In this document: positions 26,489 through 35,689 of the stretch, in pieces
Numbering within the stretch: position 1 is the stretch's first letter
How the letters are laid out: each line of letters starts with the position of its first letter
Program-made: the position numbers and the translations under genes
The notes under the pieces: model-generated
Told to the model about the DNA's origin: nothing
The model's input: only the letters and a program-made list of their open reading frames with translations
Database searches by the model: none
Source of the DNA: Phyllobacterium calauticae
Lineage (GTDB): Bacteria; Pseudomonadota; Alphaproteobacteria; Rhizobiales; Rhizobiaceae
NCBI RefSeq assembly: GCF_019991125.1
Contig: NZ_JAGENB010000001.1
Coordinates: 930,001 to 994,000 of the forward strand
DNA length: 64,000 nt
Direction: 5' to 3'

Positions 26489-29400
26489 TTACCAATTGAC
26501 TCTCAGCCCCATTTTGCCGTCGATACCATAGCTGCGGGCATCGAACGTGGTTTCAAAGTTGGCGTTGGCATAAAAGCTGGTAGAGGGGGTTAGCTGGCGG
26601 GTGCCACCCACACTAAACTCGATGAATGTTTCATCAAGACTGGCGCTGAACGCGACCGGGCCGCTTGCGGAAGATAGTGATGTCGTGGTGTCACCAAGAA
26701 ACTCGTGCCAGACATTGATCTGTCCCCAGAACGTCCGCTGCAGACGCGGATCAACTTCGGAAGTCCAAGTGCGAGAAAGTCTGGTTCCGACACGCCCGAG
26801 CAGCGAATTGTAGCGATCAAAACTGACATTTGCCGCGCTGTCATTGAAGGAATCGAAATTGATGTTCTGGTATATTACTTGGGCCTGTGGCTCGAGCTTC
26901 CAGTTCCCGCCTATATCGAACGGGTAGCCGCCTTCCAGCGACATGGCGAGCCCGAAGCCCGACACGTCTTGGTCAGGAAAACCAATCAGTGTATCACGCA
27001 AGGAATGGGTAACGACATCGTACCATGTACCCTGAACGACACCATCGAGGTACCAATTGTTTTCGCCGAATCTCGTCCAGTAACCGCCAAGCGTGATGGC
27101 GTCGAAGTTATCGTTACCCGCCTTGAATTTTGCACCAAGGGCAGGAATCGTGTGGGTGACTTCAACCTCGCCGTGGCCGAAAGCGAAGTAAAGCCCGGCA
27201 TGATCACGGGTGCCGTTGGAGTTTTCCTTGCGGTACACGTCGAGACCCGTCTGTAGGGCACCAAAGCCATAGCTGAATTCGGGCGCGCCGCCATAGATGC
27301 CTTGTGCATCGCCATCGCGATGCCCCCAATGGCCGATAAAGCGTCCCCATCCGCCGCCGCCCGAACTTGGAACGCCGCCGAGTGCGCTACTACCTTGCAG
27401 CTGCTCCTCCTCACCGACGCGCTCATGCAGACTGTCGATGAGATGACGACCGTAGATCGCTGCCATTGGCTGGATGGCCGCATAAAGCGAGACCTCCTGG
27501 CGGTAATGCGGCGTTGGTGATGGCGGGACTGGCGGTTCCGGCGGCAAAGGAGGCACCGGGGGTGTTGGAGGCACGGGCGTAAGATCTGAACGTAAGTACC
27601 AGCTTTGCAGCCCGCTGGTGTCTGCGCTGCCACGAAACAGACTGTACTCATATGGACCGGCCACCGCGGGAGCTCTTAGCGAAAATGCGGACGGTGCGGT
27701 GGTGGCTCCGTTCAACGCGTCAACGACCAAGATGCCATTGCCGGTCGTAAGGTCGCCCTGACCGCCAAGATTCGTTACGACCATATTGGTCGTTCCCGTA
27801 GCCTTGCCACCGCTTATGGCCAGCACGTCGGCGGGCGAATTGTCCGCCGCAAGCACACTCTCAATTGCTAAAATACCGTTCTGCCCTACATAATTTCCAA
27901 CAACTGTCAGGGTGCCGATCGAGTTCCCGGGTGACACCGTTCCAAAGTTTTCCACGTTGCCTACAACCGTTCCTGTTCCAGCAAGCGTACCTGCGGACTG
28001 CACCGTCAATGCGGGACTTGTCAGCGTGCCCAGGACGCGCAATATGCCGTTCGCGATCTCTGAGCCAGTTGAAAAGATTCCCGCTCCAGAAAGCGTCCAA
28101 TCGACGCCTTGCATCGACAACGTCTCGAAGTTGACGAATTTGCCCGCGTTCTCACTGTTTGAACCCTGCAGGATGAGAGCATCATTACCCGCGCCGCCAA
28201 GAACATTACCGTTCAGCACAGATCCAGTCCCAAGCGTGACGCTGTTGGGGAAAGCCCCGCCCTGATCAAATTGAATTGCCGTTCCACCATAGCCGGTAAT
28301 TGTGCCCGTGTTGACGACCGTGCCTACGGCACTATTAAAGGATATACCAGTGATGCCCGAAATCGCGCCTGCGTTCGTTACCGTGACGGGTCCTGCATCG
28401 TCCGGGCTGAACGCGCCACCACTGTAGATGCCGTAGACAGTGCCAGCGATGGATCCACCAACCAGGTTGTTGACTTGAGCTCCAACCGGCTTGTACACGC
28501 CCCCGATATAAACGCCTGCGCCTGCACCGGCAGTCGCACCGTTGCCAGCCACAAAAGTGAATGATGTCGCGTCAATCGCCCCTGCATTGGTCAAAATATT
28601 GCCGGTATTGTAACGGCTGCGAACATACGCAACGCCACCGGCGCCGGTAATCGTTGCGCCCGCTTGGTTGGTAATCTCGCCGCCTCCGTAAGACCAGATG
28701 CCTGCAGCCGTGCCGCCAGAAATGCTTCCTGCATTTTGCACAACCAGATCGGTGAACAGGTCCATTCCAGCGATCGCCGCTCCCGAACCCGCAATCGTCG
28801 CACCCGCTTGGTTGGTGACCACAGTTGACCCATGCAAGGTGGTTATTCCGTAACTGCCGGCTCCCGTCGCACGAATCTTGCCCCCAGCCAAATTCAGTAT
28901 GGATATAGCGACCGTGGCATTTGAACCCGTGCTTAAGCTTACCCCGGCATTCGAGCCCGCGATCAAACCGCTGTTGGCAAGGGTGAAACCTTTGCCTGAA
29001 TTCGGCACTCCGGCAACGATGCCATAAACACCACCGCTGATCGTGCCGGCATTCGATATCGCCGCGATATCGGAAGTGGCGACACCAGAAAAATTGCCGC
29101 TGATCGTTGCCGTTGCCTGATTGGTGACCGTTAAAGCATTGCCTCCATAGATGCCGTACTGCCCTCCGCTGACTGTTCCGGAATTCTCCACCGACCCGGA
29201 GCCGCCCGAGAACCAAACACCATAACCGCCATTTCCGCTCGCACCGGCGGTGATAGTCGCCCCTGCCCGGTTGATGACGCTACCGCCAGCCGTCATATAT
29301 GTGCCGTACCCGTTCGCATCTGCCGAGATCAAACCAGAATTATCGACGGAACCCGAGGACCCGGCAATCCTAACCGCAGGGTTGCCTGCAACACCCGCAG

Positions 29401-30091
29401 AAATGACCCCGGTAGACAGGTTCGTGATTGTTCCACCGTTCAGAAAACTGATGGCTGCTCCGCCTGCTACGAATCCACCAAGGATTCTCCCCCCATTGTT
29501 GACCGTAGCGGGATTCGCCCCTCCTATGAGGATGCCGTTGCCGTAAGCGGAGATTTGCGCATATGGGTTGGACATGCCATTGGCGACGCTGCCTCCATTG
29601 TCGAATTGAACGCCGCTGACGTAGCCGATCGTGTTATTGGCAATGGTACCATCTGTATTTAGAGTCCAAATTTGTGAGGAATCTCCGAATATCGCAGACC
29701 TGTTGGATGTAGGAGAGATGGTCGTTCCGCTCGCGATGGTAAATGGATTGCCTGTGGGATAGCCGGTCAACACTACTTCATTTGTTCCGGATGGAAGTAC
29801 CGTCTGCGCTTCTGCCCAAGCGACCGGCAGAAGAAGCCATGAGGATAAAAGAAGTAGCGGGGAGAATCGGTCCAGCAATATCCTGACTTTTGCGAGCACG
29901 CCTACATTCAAGGGGACAACACGGTGTTCACCATGCCGGCATTGCCTTTCCAAACGCACTGGGATGAGCGCGGTAGTCGACAGTAATACACGACTGAAAC
30001 TGCGGAATGTACTCCCAAACAGCTTGAGTGGCGCGCGCCAGTTGCTGGCCTTTTGTGGTGAGATGATTGTGCTCAGGCTTGTAGTCGTCAT
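26489..30091 (-). CDS. Autotransporter 3 (beta-helical passenger, Pro-rich linker, beta-barrel)
   Basis: This is a 1200-residue surface protein. The ATG at 30091 has a GGGGGG-type Shine-Dalgarno but places about 70 residues before the signal peptide; a GTG at 29899 would start right at a typical signal peptide (RILLDRFSPLLLLSSWLLL, cleaving after AEA). Either could be right. The passenger (about 100-830) is built of Gly/Asn/Ala/Thr turns such as ITNQAGATITGAG. A linker of PPVPPLPPEPPVPPSPT type (about 839-862) and YAAIQPMAAIYGRHLIDSL precede the barrel (about 910-1200), which ends GLRVNW. The linker and barrel resemble those of the gene at 12022-15711. Adhesion or surface display is likely; no protease or lipase motif was seen. 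Confidence 0.9.
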   Translation of the reverse strand: MTTTSLSTIISPQKASNWRAPLKLFGSTFRSFSRVLLSTTALIPVRLERQCRHGEHRVVPLNVGVLAKVRILLDRFSPLLLLSSWLLLPVAWAEAQTVLPSGTNEVVLTGYPTGNPFTIASGTTISPTSNRSAIFGDSSQIWTLNTDGTIANNTIGYVSGVQFDNGGSVANGMSNPYAQISAYGNGILIGGANPATVNNGGRILGGFVAGGAAISFLNGGTITNLSTGVISAGVAGNPAVRIAGSSGSVDNSGLISADANGYGTYMTAGGSVINRAGATITAGASGNGGYGVWFSGGSGSVENSGTVSGGQYGIYGGNALTVTNQATATISGNFSGVATSDIAAISNAGTISGGVYGIVAGVPNSGKGFTLANSGLIAGSNAGVSLSTGSNATVAISILNLAGGKIRATGAGSYGITTLHGSTVVTNQAGATIAGSGAAIAGMDLFTDLVVQNAGSISGGTAAGIWSYGGGEITNQAGATITGAGGVAYVRSRYNTGNILTNAGAIDATSFTFVAGNGATAGAGAGVYIGGVYKPVGAQVNNLVGGSIAGTVYGIYSGGAFSPDDAGPVTVTNAGAISGITGISFNSAVGTVVNTGTITGYGGTAIQFDQGGAFPNSVTLGTGSVLNGNVLGGAGNDALILQGSNSENAGKFVNFETLSMQGVDWTLSGAGIFSTGSEIANGILRVLGTLTSPALTVQSAGTLAGTGTVVGNVENFGTVSPGNSIGTLTVVGNYVGQNGILAIESVLAADNSPADVLAISGGKATGTTNMVVTNLGGQGDLTTGNGILVVDALNGATTAPSAFSLRAPAVAGPYEYSLFRGSADTSGLQSWYLRSDLTPVPPTPPVPPLPPEPPVPPSPTPHYRQEVSLYAAIQPMAAIYGRHLIDSLHERVGEEEQLQGSSALGGVPSSGGGGWGRFIGHWGHRDGDAQGIYGGAPEFSYGFGALQTGLDVYRKENSNGTRDHAGLYFAFGHGEVEVTHTIPALGAKFKAGNDNFDAITLGGYWTRFGENNWYLDGVVQGTWYDVVTHSLRDTLIGFPDQDVSGFGLAMSLEGGYPFDIGGNWKLEPQAQVIYQNINFDSFNDSAANVSFDRYNSLLGRVGTRLSRTWTSEVDPRLQRTFWGQINVWHEFLGDTTTSLSSASGPVAFSASLDETFIEFSVGGTRQLTPSTSFYANANFETTFDARSYGIDGKMGLRVNW

Positions 30092-30427
30092 TGCGTTATC
30101 CCCCCCGGATTAGTTTGCTGATATCTGCAACTTCTAATCTCGCGCATACCTTATATTTCCACCTCTAAATTCACCTCAAAAACAACTATGAAATCTATCA
30201 GTAAATCAACAAATATACTTCAGTTTTACTCGAAAATACCTGAGATTTATGAATCAGCAACGCAAGATGCGAGGCGCCTTTCAATTTATACTTATGGTGA
30301 TGTCAGGTTGACACATGATCAGTATCGGCCTGATATCCGGCAAGCATGACCCGATCACCCGTCAGCCATAAACGTCACTGCTTTCCACCTTGTTGAGATT
30401 TAGGCCACGTGTTTGGGGTGCCCAGAT
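30092..30427. other. 336-bp AT-rich gap upstream of autotransporter 3
   Basis: No gene is visible. The segment is AT-rich at 30120-30260 and should hold the minus-strand promoter of autotransporter 3; the DUF1254 operon ends at its right edge. Confidence 0.4.
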
Positions 30428-32047
30428 TCAATGGACGATATGGATTTCCCCTGGCCGCCATGTCTTGTCGAAGAAGGGCTGAAGTGGACTGTAAAGTCTG
30501 AGAAGAGGAAACCATCCCTTTCCGGACACCGTCTGTATCCAGTTTCCATCGGCGACATCTTTCGGCTTTTCCGGCGAGAAGTAGATACTGGTGCTGCCAT
30601 CGGCGTTCGCGACTGCAGCCGAAGTCGGATAGGCTTGACTGCCCGCACGCGGATATGGTTGCCCTGTTTGAAGCATGGATCGCGTCTGGTTGTCGTAGAG
30701 CGTCACCGACCAGAACTTGGCGGCAGGGATATCCTTTGGCAAGTCGAGCCTGTAGGTCTTCGCGCCGTCGAGCGGCTTGGTGTCGCTGTCATAGAAGGTG
30801 CCAAGATATTGCGAGCCAACGTTGGTGAGCCGCATCACCATGGCCGGCGTGATGACAGTGGCCAGGTAGAAGAACGACGTGCGCCCGTCCAGCGTCCGAC
30901 CGCCGGTTACAGGATACGGCTTCACACCGTCCTTCGTCACCTCCGGAGGCGGTGCCATGAAGTCATAACCGCCTGCGAACAGCGGATTGCTCCAATTTGA
31001 CTTGCTGTCAGGATAGTAGCTGAAGCCCAGCTCCGGCTTTGGAGCGATACCCACGGTGCGGCTGGCCGCGTTTCCGACCGCCGCGGCATCCACCAGAATC
31101 TTACGCATGCGCTCGTCCGGCTTGAACTCCTTGCCCTTTACGATGCCGATTGCGGCAAACTGCCCTGCGATCTCAGGATCAAGCGCGTCTGCAGACTCAC
31201 TTTGAACAAGGGCATTCAGCATATCGTAGTAAGAAGCGTCGTTTGGTGGGATGGTATTCATGACCTTGCCCGTCCCCTCAACGAACTGCGGCGTGGTTGG
31301 GTCGGCGATCTGTCCGAGCGGGCCTTTGCCCGTCAGAAAACTGCTGATGCTGGAGCCGTAACTGCCGGGAACGTACGGGTAGATTTTCAGGCCGGATTTG
31401 ATGCGGGCTGCCGCGGGTGCCGGGTCATTGTCGTCGAGGAATGCACGTCCGATCACACCGACGCCATTCGTGCGAGAATGGCCGATGAAATATCCGCCCT
31501 CGGGAAGCGGGCCCTTATAACCGGGCGGCAGCAGGAGGTATTTCGCGCCAGCCCCACGATCGGGTCCCGCAAGTCCGAAATCCGAGATGTATCGGAACCA
31601 CATGTCGTCGAAGATACCGAGAGTGTTGGGTGGTGTTTCCACGACCAGCGGTCCCTTGCTTAAATCGACGTAACTCCAGAAGTAGATCGTGTCGTTGTTT
31701 GCTGTCAGGAACAGTGATTTGGAGTCCATCAATTTCGAGAAGATCAGCACGGCATTGTCGGGAACGCCCGCGTCGCGGAATCCTTGCCTGATCGCATACA
31801 TTGAAACGCCGCCGAAGGCATTCAGGAACGTATCGACACCCCGCGAGAAGTCGAGGTAGTCGTACATCTTCTGCGAGGTGGCGAGCGTCGGAACGCCATC
31901 CTTGAAGTCGAGGGGCCCAAGACTGCTATCGCTTCGGTCCGGTGTCGTTATCTGTTCCGGGACCGCCGTGGTCTCTGCAATCGCAACCGTTGACATAGTC
32001 AGCAGCGCGGCCGCGGCCGTACAAATGAGGCCTGCTCGTCTATTCAT
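30428..32047 (-). CDS. DUF1254/DUF1214 domain secreted protein (downstream gene of a pair)
   Basis: This 539-residue exported protein has a signal peptide (MNRRAGLICTAAAALLTMST, cleaved near AIAE). DUF1254 comes first (LFLTANNDTIYFWSYVDLSK, then VETPPNTLGIFDDMWFRYI), and DUF1214 is at the C-terminus (AKFWSVTLYDNQTRSMLQ, then NWIQTVSGKGWFPLLRLY). The start at 32047 has AGGAG at 7 bp; the ten codons upstream are excluded. The molecular function of this family is not established. It follows the second DUF1254 gene by 75 bp on the same strand. Confidence 0.85.
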   Translation of the reverse strand: MNRRAGLICTAAAALLTMSTVAIAETTAVPEQITTPDRSDSSLGPLDFKDGVPTLATSQKMYDYLDFSRGVDTFLNAFGGVSMYAIRQGFRDAGVPDNAVLIFSKLMDSKSLFLTANNDTIYFWSYVDLSKGPLVVETPPNTLGIFDDMWFRYISDFGLAGPDRGAGAKYLLLPPGYKGPLPEGGYFIGHSRTNGVGVIGRAFLDDNDPAPAAARIKSGLKIYPYVPGSYGSSISSFLTGKGPLGQIADPTTPQFVEGTGKVMNTIPPNDASYYDMLNALVQSESADALDPEIAGQFAAIGIVKGKEFKPDERMRKILVDAAAVGNAASRTVGIAPKPELGFSYYPDSKSNWSNPLFAGGYDFMAPPPEVTKDGVKPYPVTGGRTLDGRTSFFYLATVITPAMVMRLTNVGSQYLGTFYDSDTKPLDGAKTYRLDLPKDIPAAKFWSVTLYDNQTRSMLQTGQPYPRAGSQAYPTSAAVANADGSTSIYFSPEKPKDVADGNWIQTVSGKGWFPLLRLYSPLQPFFDKTWRPGEIHIVH

Positions 32048-32122
32048 GTTTCCGCTCCTGATTCCAAAAAATTGCAATATCGCAGTCCGCCTCTCGCGCT
32101 ATGTCCGAGGATCGCGACGGCT

Positions 32123-33613
32123 TCAGTTCGTCTTAGTGACAGGTGGGGGCGACCATTTGTTCTCCATGATGGCAGCCTTCGGCCAGTAGGCCCTTAAAAA
32201 CAGCTCGAAATTGCCCTTGGGCGCGGGCAACCAGTTCCTCGCCTTTTCGCCCGTGGGCTGACTATTCTGCACGTAGATGGTCAGCGAACCATCCGGGCCG
32301 AAGACGAGGTCCTTGTTCTTGGTGCCGAGCGAAAAGCGGTTGATCTTGTTGGGCGCGAAGAAGTGATCCTCGTCGTAGAGCGTCATGGACCAGAAGCCGT
32401 CGACGGGCGGAAGCTCATCCTTGGGGAAGGTGACGGCGTAGCTATTCGCTCCACTCAGCCGCTTGCCCTTCATGTCATATTCCTGTCCGAAGTAAGCCGA
32501 CTCTTTGCGGGGATTGACGAAGATATTCGCCTTGGCAGCGGCAGCGCGGCTGAAATAGTCGGTCCCGAACTCGGCACCGTTCATCGGAGAGACCCAACCA
32601 TTACCCACCGGAACGCCGGCATAGGAATAGCTGTGTATCGTCTTCATCAGATTCTTGTCGGTTTCGACAGCCGCCTGCTTCATCGTTGCCGCGACTTTCG
32701 GGTCCTTTGATGCTGCGGATAACAATGATCCGAACCAGGCGTATAGCGCCTCCTCGCCAGGCTGCGGTGGCACTTCCTTCATCACCTGCGGCAGCTCGGC
32801 AAAGAATGCCTCCGGCTTCACCCACTGCGTCTCGCCCCCGCCGCCCTGCTTGCCGCCTGCGGGGTCGGCAAGCTTTGGAATTTTGCTCCAGTCCTTGGTC
32901 TTCATCTTCCCGTCGAACTCGCCGAGCGGGTAGGACATGATCTGGCTGATGGCGGGCTGGATGGCGGCGCGGTCTTCCTTGGTGTCATCGAGGAAAGCAC
33001 GCGGTATGATGTAGGCGAGATTCGTCGGCGACCGGAACACGCCGTTAATGCCGGACGGCACGTCACCCTTCCATTTGGGACCGACCACCATGTAGAAGCC
33101 AGGCTTGCTGTCATACATTTTGCCCATGCTGCCGATGGTGTCGGTGCGCTGGTTGCCAAGCTGGTAGACCCAGAAGCGATCTCCGAAGTCGGGCACCTGG
33201 AAGACGACAGGCTCCTTCTCCAGCGCCATGATCCCGAAGCCATAGACCACATCCTGGTTCGGCGTCGCGACTGCACGTTCTTCTGGCTTGATGTAGTCGG
33301 TCAGCATCGTGACACGGTTTAGTGGCCCAACCGGCAGGACGCCATCGCCGAGGCCGTTCTCAGGCACTTTCTCAAAGACGAGGTGACGGTTATGCATGTT
33401 GACGAGCGGCCAGCCCCAAAGATAGGCGAGCCGGGCGACATCACGAACATAGGCCTCAGGTAGACGCATCCCGGAAACCGGACCCTCGGGGATGTCCTTG
33501 CTGATTTCGGGAACCGTTGGCGATTGAGCCAAAGCAGGAGAAACAAGCATTGCCATGGCAACGGAGGCAAATAGGGCAGACCTCAGGCGAACAACTACGG
33601 CGAAAGTGCCCAC
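32123..33613 (-). CDS. DUF1254/DUF1214 domain secreted protein (first gene of a pair, GTG start)
   Basis: This 496-residue exported protein starts with GTG at 33613, supported by AAAGGAG at proper spacing; the signal peptide cleaves near SPALAQ. DUF1254: ATPNQDVVYGFGIMALEKEP, then VPDFGDRFWVYQLGNQRTD. DUF1214: PPVDGFWSMTLYDEDHFF, then LTIYVQNSQPTGEKARNW and FLRAYWPKAAI. It is a diverged relative of the next gene, so the pair probably arose by duplication and works in the same process in the periplasm. No catalytic role is known. Confidence 0.85.
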   Translation of the reverse strand: MGTFAVVVRLRSALFASVAMAMLVSPALAQSPTVPEISKDIPEGPVSGMRLPEAYVRDVARLAYLWGWPLVNMHNRHLVFEKVPENGLGDGVLPVGPLNRVTMLTDYIKPEERAVATPNQDVVYGFGIMALEKEPVVFQVPDFGDRFWVYQLGNQRTDTIGSMGKMYDSKPGFYMVVGPKWKGDVPSGINGVFRSPTNLAYIIPRAFLDDTKEDRAAIQPAISQIMSYPLGEFDGKMKTKDWSKIPKLADPAGGKQGGGGETQWVKPEAFFAELPQVMKEVPPQPGEEALYAWFGSLLSAASKDPKVAATMKQAAVETDKNLMKTIHSYSYAGVPVGNGWVSPMNGAEFGTDYFSRAAAAKANIFVNPRKESAYFGQEYDMKGKRLSGANSYAVTFPKDELPPVDGFWSMTLYDEDHFFAPNKINRFSLGTKNKDLVFGPDGSLTIYVQNSQPTGEKARNWLPAPKGNFELFLRAYWPKAAIMENKWSPPPVTKTN

Positions 33614-34152
33614 ACCGGCTCCTTTGAATTGCTGGTCAAGCGCGACCGTTCAACTGGAGAAAGTTGTTCACCCACCCGGTTTTGCGAACAAGTACGCAAC
33701 GGTTACAGCACCGTAAATCGACGTATGAGCCGCGGGAAATCCATCCGCCGCGGGGTATCCGAATGACCCAAAGTTGGTCCTAGTGGCCATTGCACGTCTT
33801 CGGTTGGAATGAGGGTGCGCTATCGGCCTTCCGGGGCCGGAGACATGGCCAACACCTTAGGGTGTCATTTCGCTCTCTGCCGCAATCAACCCCAGGCTGA
33901 CGGCGCGGATGACCGAAATTCTCTTTAGGGGTCATTCGAATAAATCGGCCGTCGTTCCTGTGCCTGCTTCCGGATTGCGAAGCAGCAGGTCGCCACGGAA
34001 ACTCTCTACTGCCTCCGGTGCCCTTCTCCGACATTTCTCTTGCCGCGGAACTTCTCAATATAGCTGAATAGCTGACAATCCCAACGCTGATTTCAGAGAG
34101 CGATTGCTATCGCAGCCTTCAGCAACGAGTGACCATTCTCGGTGATAGTATC
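33614..34152. other. 539-bp gap with no supportable gene
   Basis: Open frames here (e.g. minus 33780-34058) have compositions typical of non-coding sequence and no ribosome-binding site. The DUF1254 promoter should lie at the left end. I see no RNA gene. Confidence 0.4.
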
Positions 34153-34698
34153 TCAGTCTGAAATTCGTGTGACGATCTGTGGAACCGCCATCTCCATGAC
34201 ATGATCCGTTTGCGCATCCTCGCCTAGCATGAACGTCTCCGCTCCCGACACACGAAAGCCGATCTTCTCATAGAACGCGATCGCTCGATGATTTTGCGTC
34301 CAAACAGTGAGCCAAAGCCGATCCGTTCCGCGCCAGCGGCATTCCTCAAAGATTCGATCCATGAAACGTGTGGCGAGCCCACAACCCTGCCACGATGCAT
34401 CCACGTATAGTCGCTTGAGCTGGATGTCGGTGTCGTGGGTGACGAGATGCGCATAACCGGCCAGCTGGCCGGTAGTGGCTCTGTCGTCCAGAGCCAGGAT
34501 TACGATTGCCGCGTCGTCGGCAATCTCCGCAGCTTGAATCGCTGGACTGAAAGCGTTGGAAAGATATGCCTTCATGTCGCTCGGCTTGTTGTCAGGACCA
34601 AAGGTCTCCTGAAAGCACCGCGCTGCAAAGCTGGAGAGCGCGCTCGCATCATCAGTGGTCGCGCTGCGCAGAATGATGTGATCCGTGAGGTGTGCCAT
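34153..34698 (-). CDS. GNAT-family N-acetyltransferase
   Basis: This 181-residue cytoplasmic acetyltransferase has the acetyl-CoA binding motif A in the form QLKRLYVDASWQGCGLATRF (R/Q-x-x-G-x-G/A variant WQGCGLA) and motif B NHRAIAFYEKIGFRVSG. Length is normal for the family. I chose the ATG at 34698 (MAHLTDHIILR) because GGGGG lies upstream; another ATG five codons earlier is possible. The substrate is unknown. It is a stand-alone gene in a debris-rich region. Confidence 0.85.
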   Translation of the reverse strand: MAHLTDHIILRSATTDDASALSSFAARCFQETFGPDNKPSDMKAYLSNAFSPAIQAAEIADDAAIVILALDDRATTGQLAGYAHLVTHDTDIQLKRLYVDASWQGCGLATRFMDRIFEECRWRGTDRLWLTVWTQNHRAIAFYEKIGFRVSGAETFMLGEDAQTDHVMEMAVPQIVTRISD

Positions 34699-35689
34699 GG
34701 ATGCCCCCAGCATTCAGTTGGACATCAATATACATGAACTATAACGCGCATAGTGTCGATGATGGGATGGCCCGCCCTTCCGAGAACATCGAGTATGATG
34801 TCTCCGTTATGAGGGAAGAATAGCCACAGCGTTGTTGGCGTTGACGAGCGTGGAAGCGCGATTTTTGCGTCGAACGATGCAGCGGCAGACTCTGATGGAG
34901 TTTATCACCAAACTTCCGACGTGCGTTATAGCGATACAAGCCTGCTGCGACGCTCACCACCTTGGGTGGATTTCTGTCTCTTCGGGACATGAGATTCGTC
35001 TGATGTCGCCTGAATACGTTAGTCTGTTGGATTGCACCATCAATTGACCCACTTTTCCATCCGCGACTGACCATGGATGATCGAGATAACACGCAGACTA
35101 GTATAAGCTTTCAATAGGTTTGGTGGCTCAGCGCGAAATGGCAAAGAGGGTCAACTCTATATGGAAATCAACAAGAGGCACCAGGTGGCTGCGGAAAGAC
35201 CCACCAAGGCGCGCAATATGCGGCAGATGCTGCGGCAAACTCTGAGAGCCGTATCCTTATTCTAACCCACACTCATGCCGCTTGCGACGTGTTCGCGGCG
35301 TGAGGGCCGAGAATTGACGACGGGGGCTTTAATGTCGCTCTGCAAAGAGAACAAAGTTCTCATCTTTACCTTCTTCGGTGCGCCATATCTGGTGAGGAGC
35401 AGCAGCCCTGACTTATCAGAACCATCGGCTTCCAATCGAGATCGCAAAGGATTGAACAACCGTGCGGAGCGTTCCCGTCCCGTTGCGAAAACAGGAACGA
35501 GCGCGACAGGGCTTCCGGTCGATCGAACTCGCCTGAAAACACGCAATGGCGACCCCCGCCCACGCTTCATCGGCGAAAATGCCGCTGGTCAGCGTAAACG
35601 AACCATTGTCCGTGAGGTGGCGTTGCTCAACCGCACCACCCGGAGCGTTTTGCTCGAACGAACCTGATTGAGGCTTTTCTCCTGCGACC
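34699..35689. other. ~1-kb gap with IS110 debris and no intact gene
   Basis: The segment contains the transposase piece at 34829-35041. From 35042 to 35689 both strands have open frames with no family match; low-complexity and Arg-rich translations suggest non-coding or decayed sequence. Confidence 0.4.
34829..35041 (+). pseudogene. IS110-family transposase remnant (N-terminal portion)
   Basis: The plus strand encodes EARFLRRTMQRQTLMEFITK, then CDAHHLGWISVSSGHEIRL and MSPEYV, which corresponds to residues ~25-85 of IS110/IS1111 transposases (the CxxAHHWARELxxLGHxVRL region). The very N-terminus with the first catalytic Asp is frameshifted away, and the match stops at MSPEYV, just before the DAADAEAICEAV region. 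That next region is where the fragment at 25742-26410 begins. Confidence 0.7.

Noticed and set aside
33780-34058. 92-codon minus-strand frame between the DUF1254 and GNAT genes
   Set aside because: Composition (Arg/Pro/Cys/Ser) and lack of a Shine-Dalgarno fit non-coding sequence.
35262-35667. Overlapping open frames on both strands at 35.3-35.7 kb
   Set aside because: Arg/Ser-rich translations in both directions with no ribosome-binding site or family motif; the region is adjacent to IS debris and looks non-coding.
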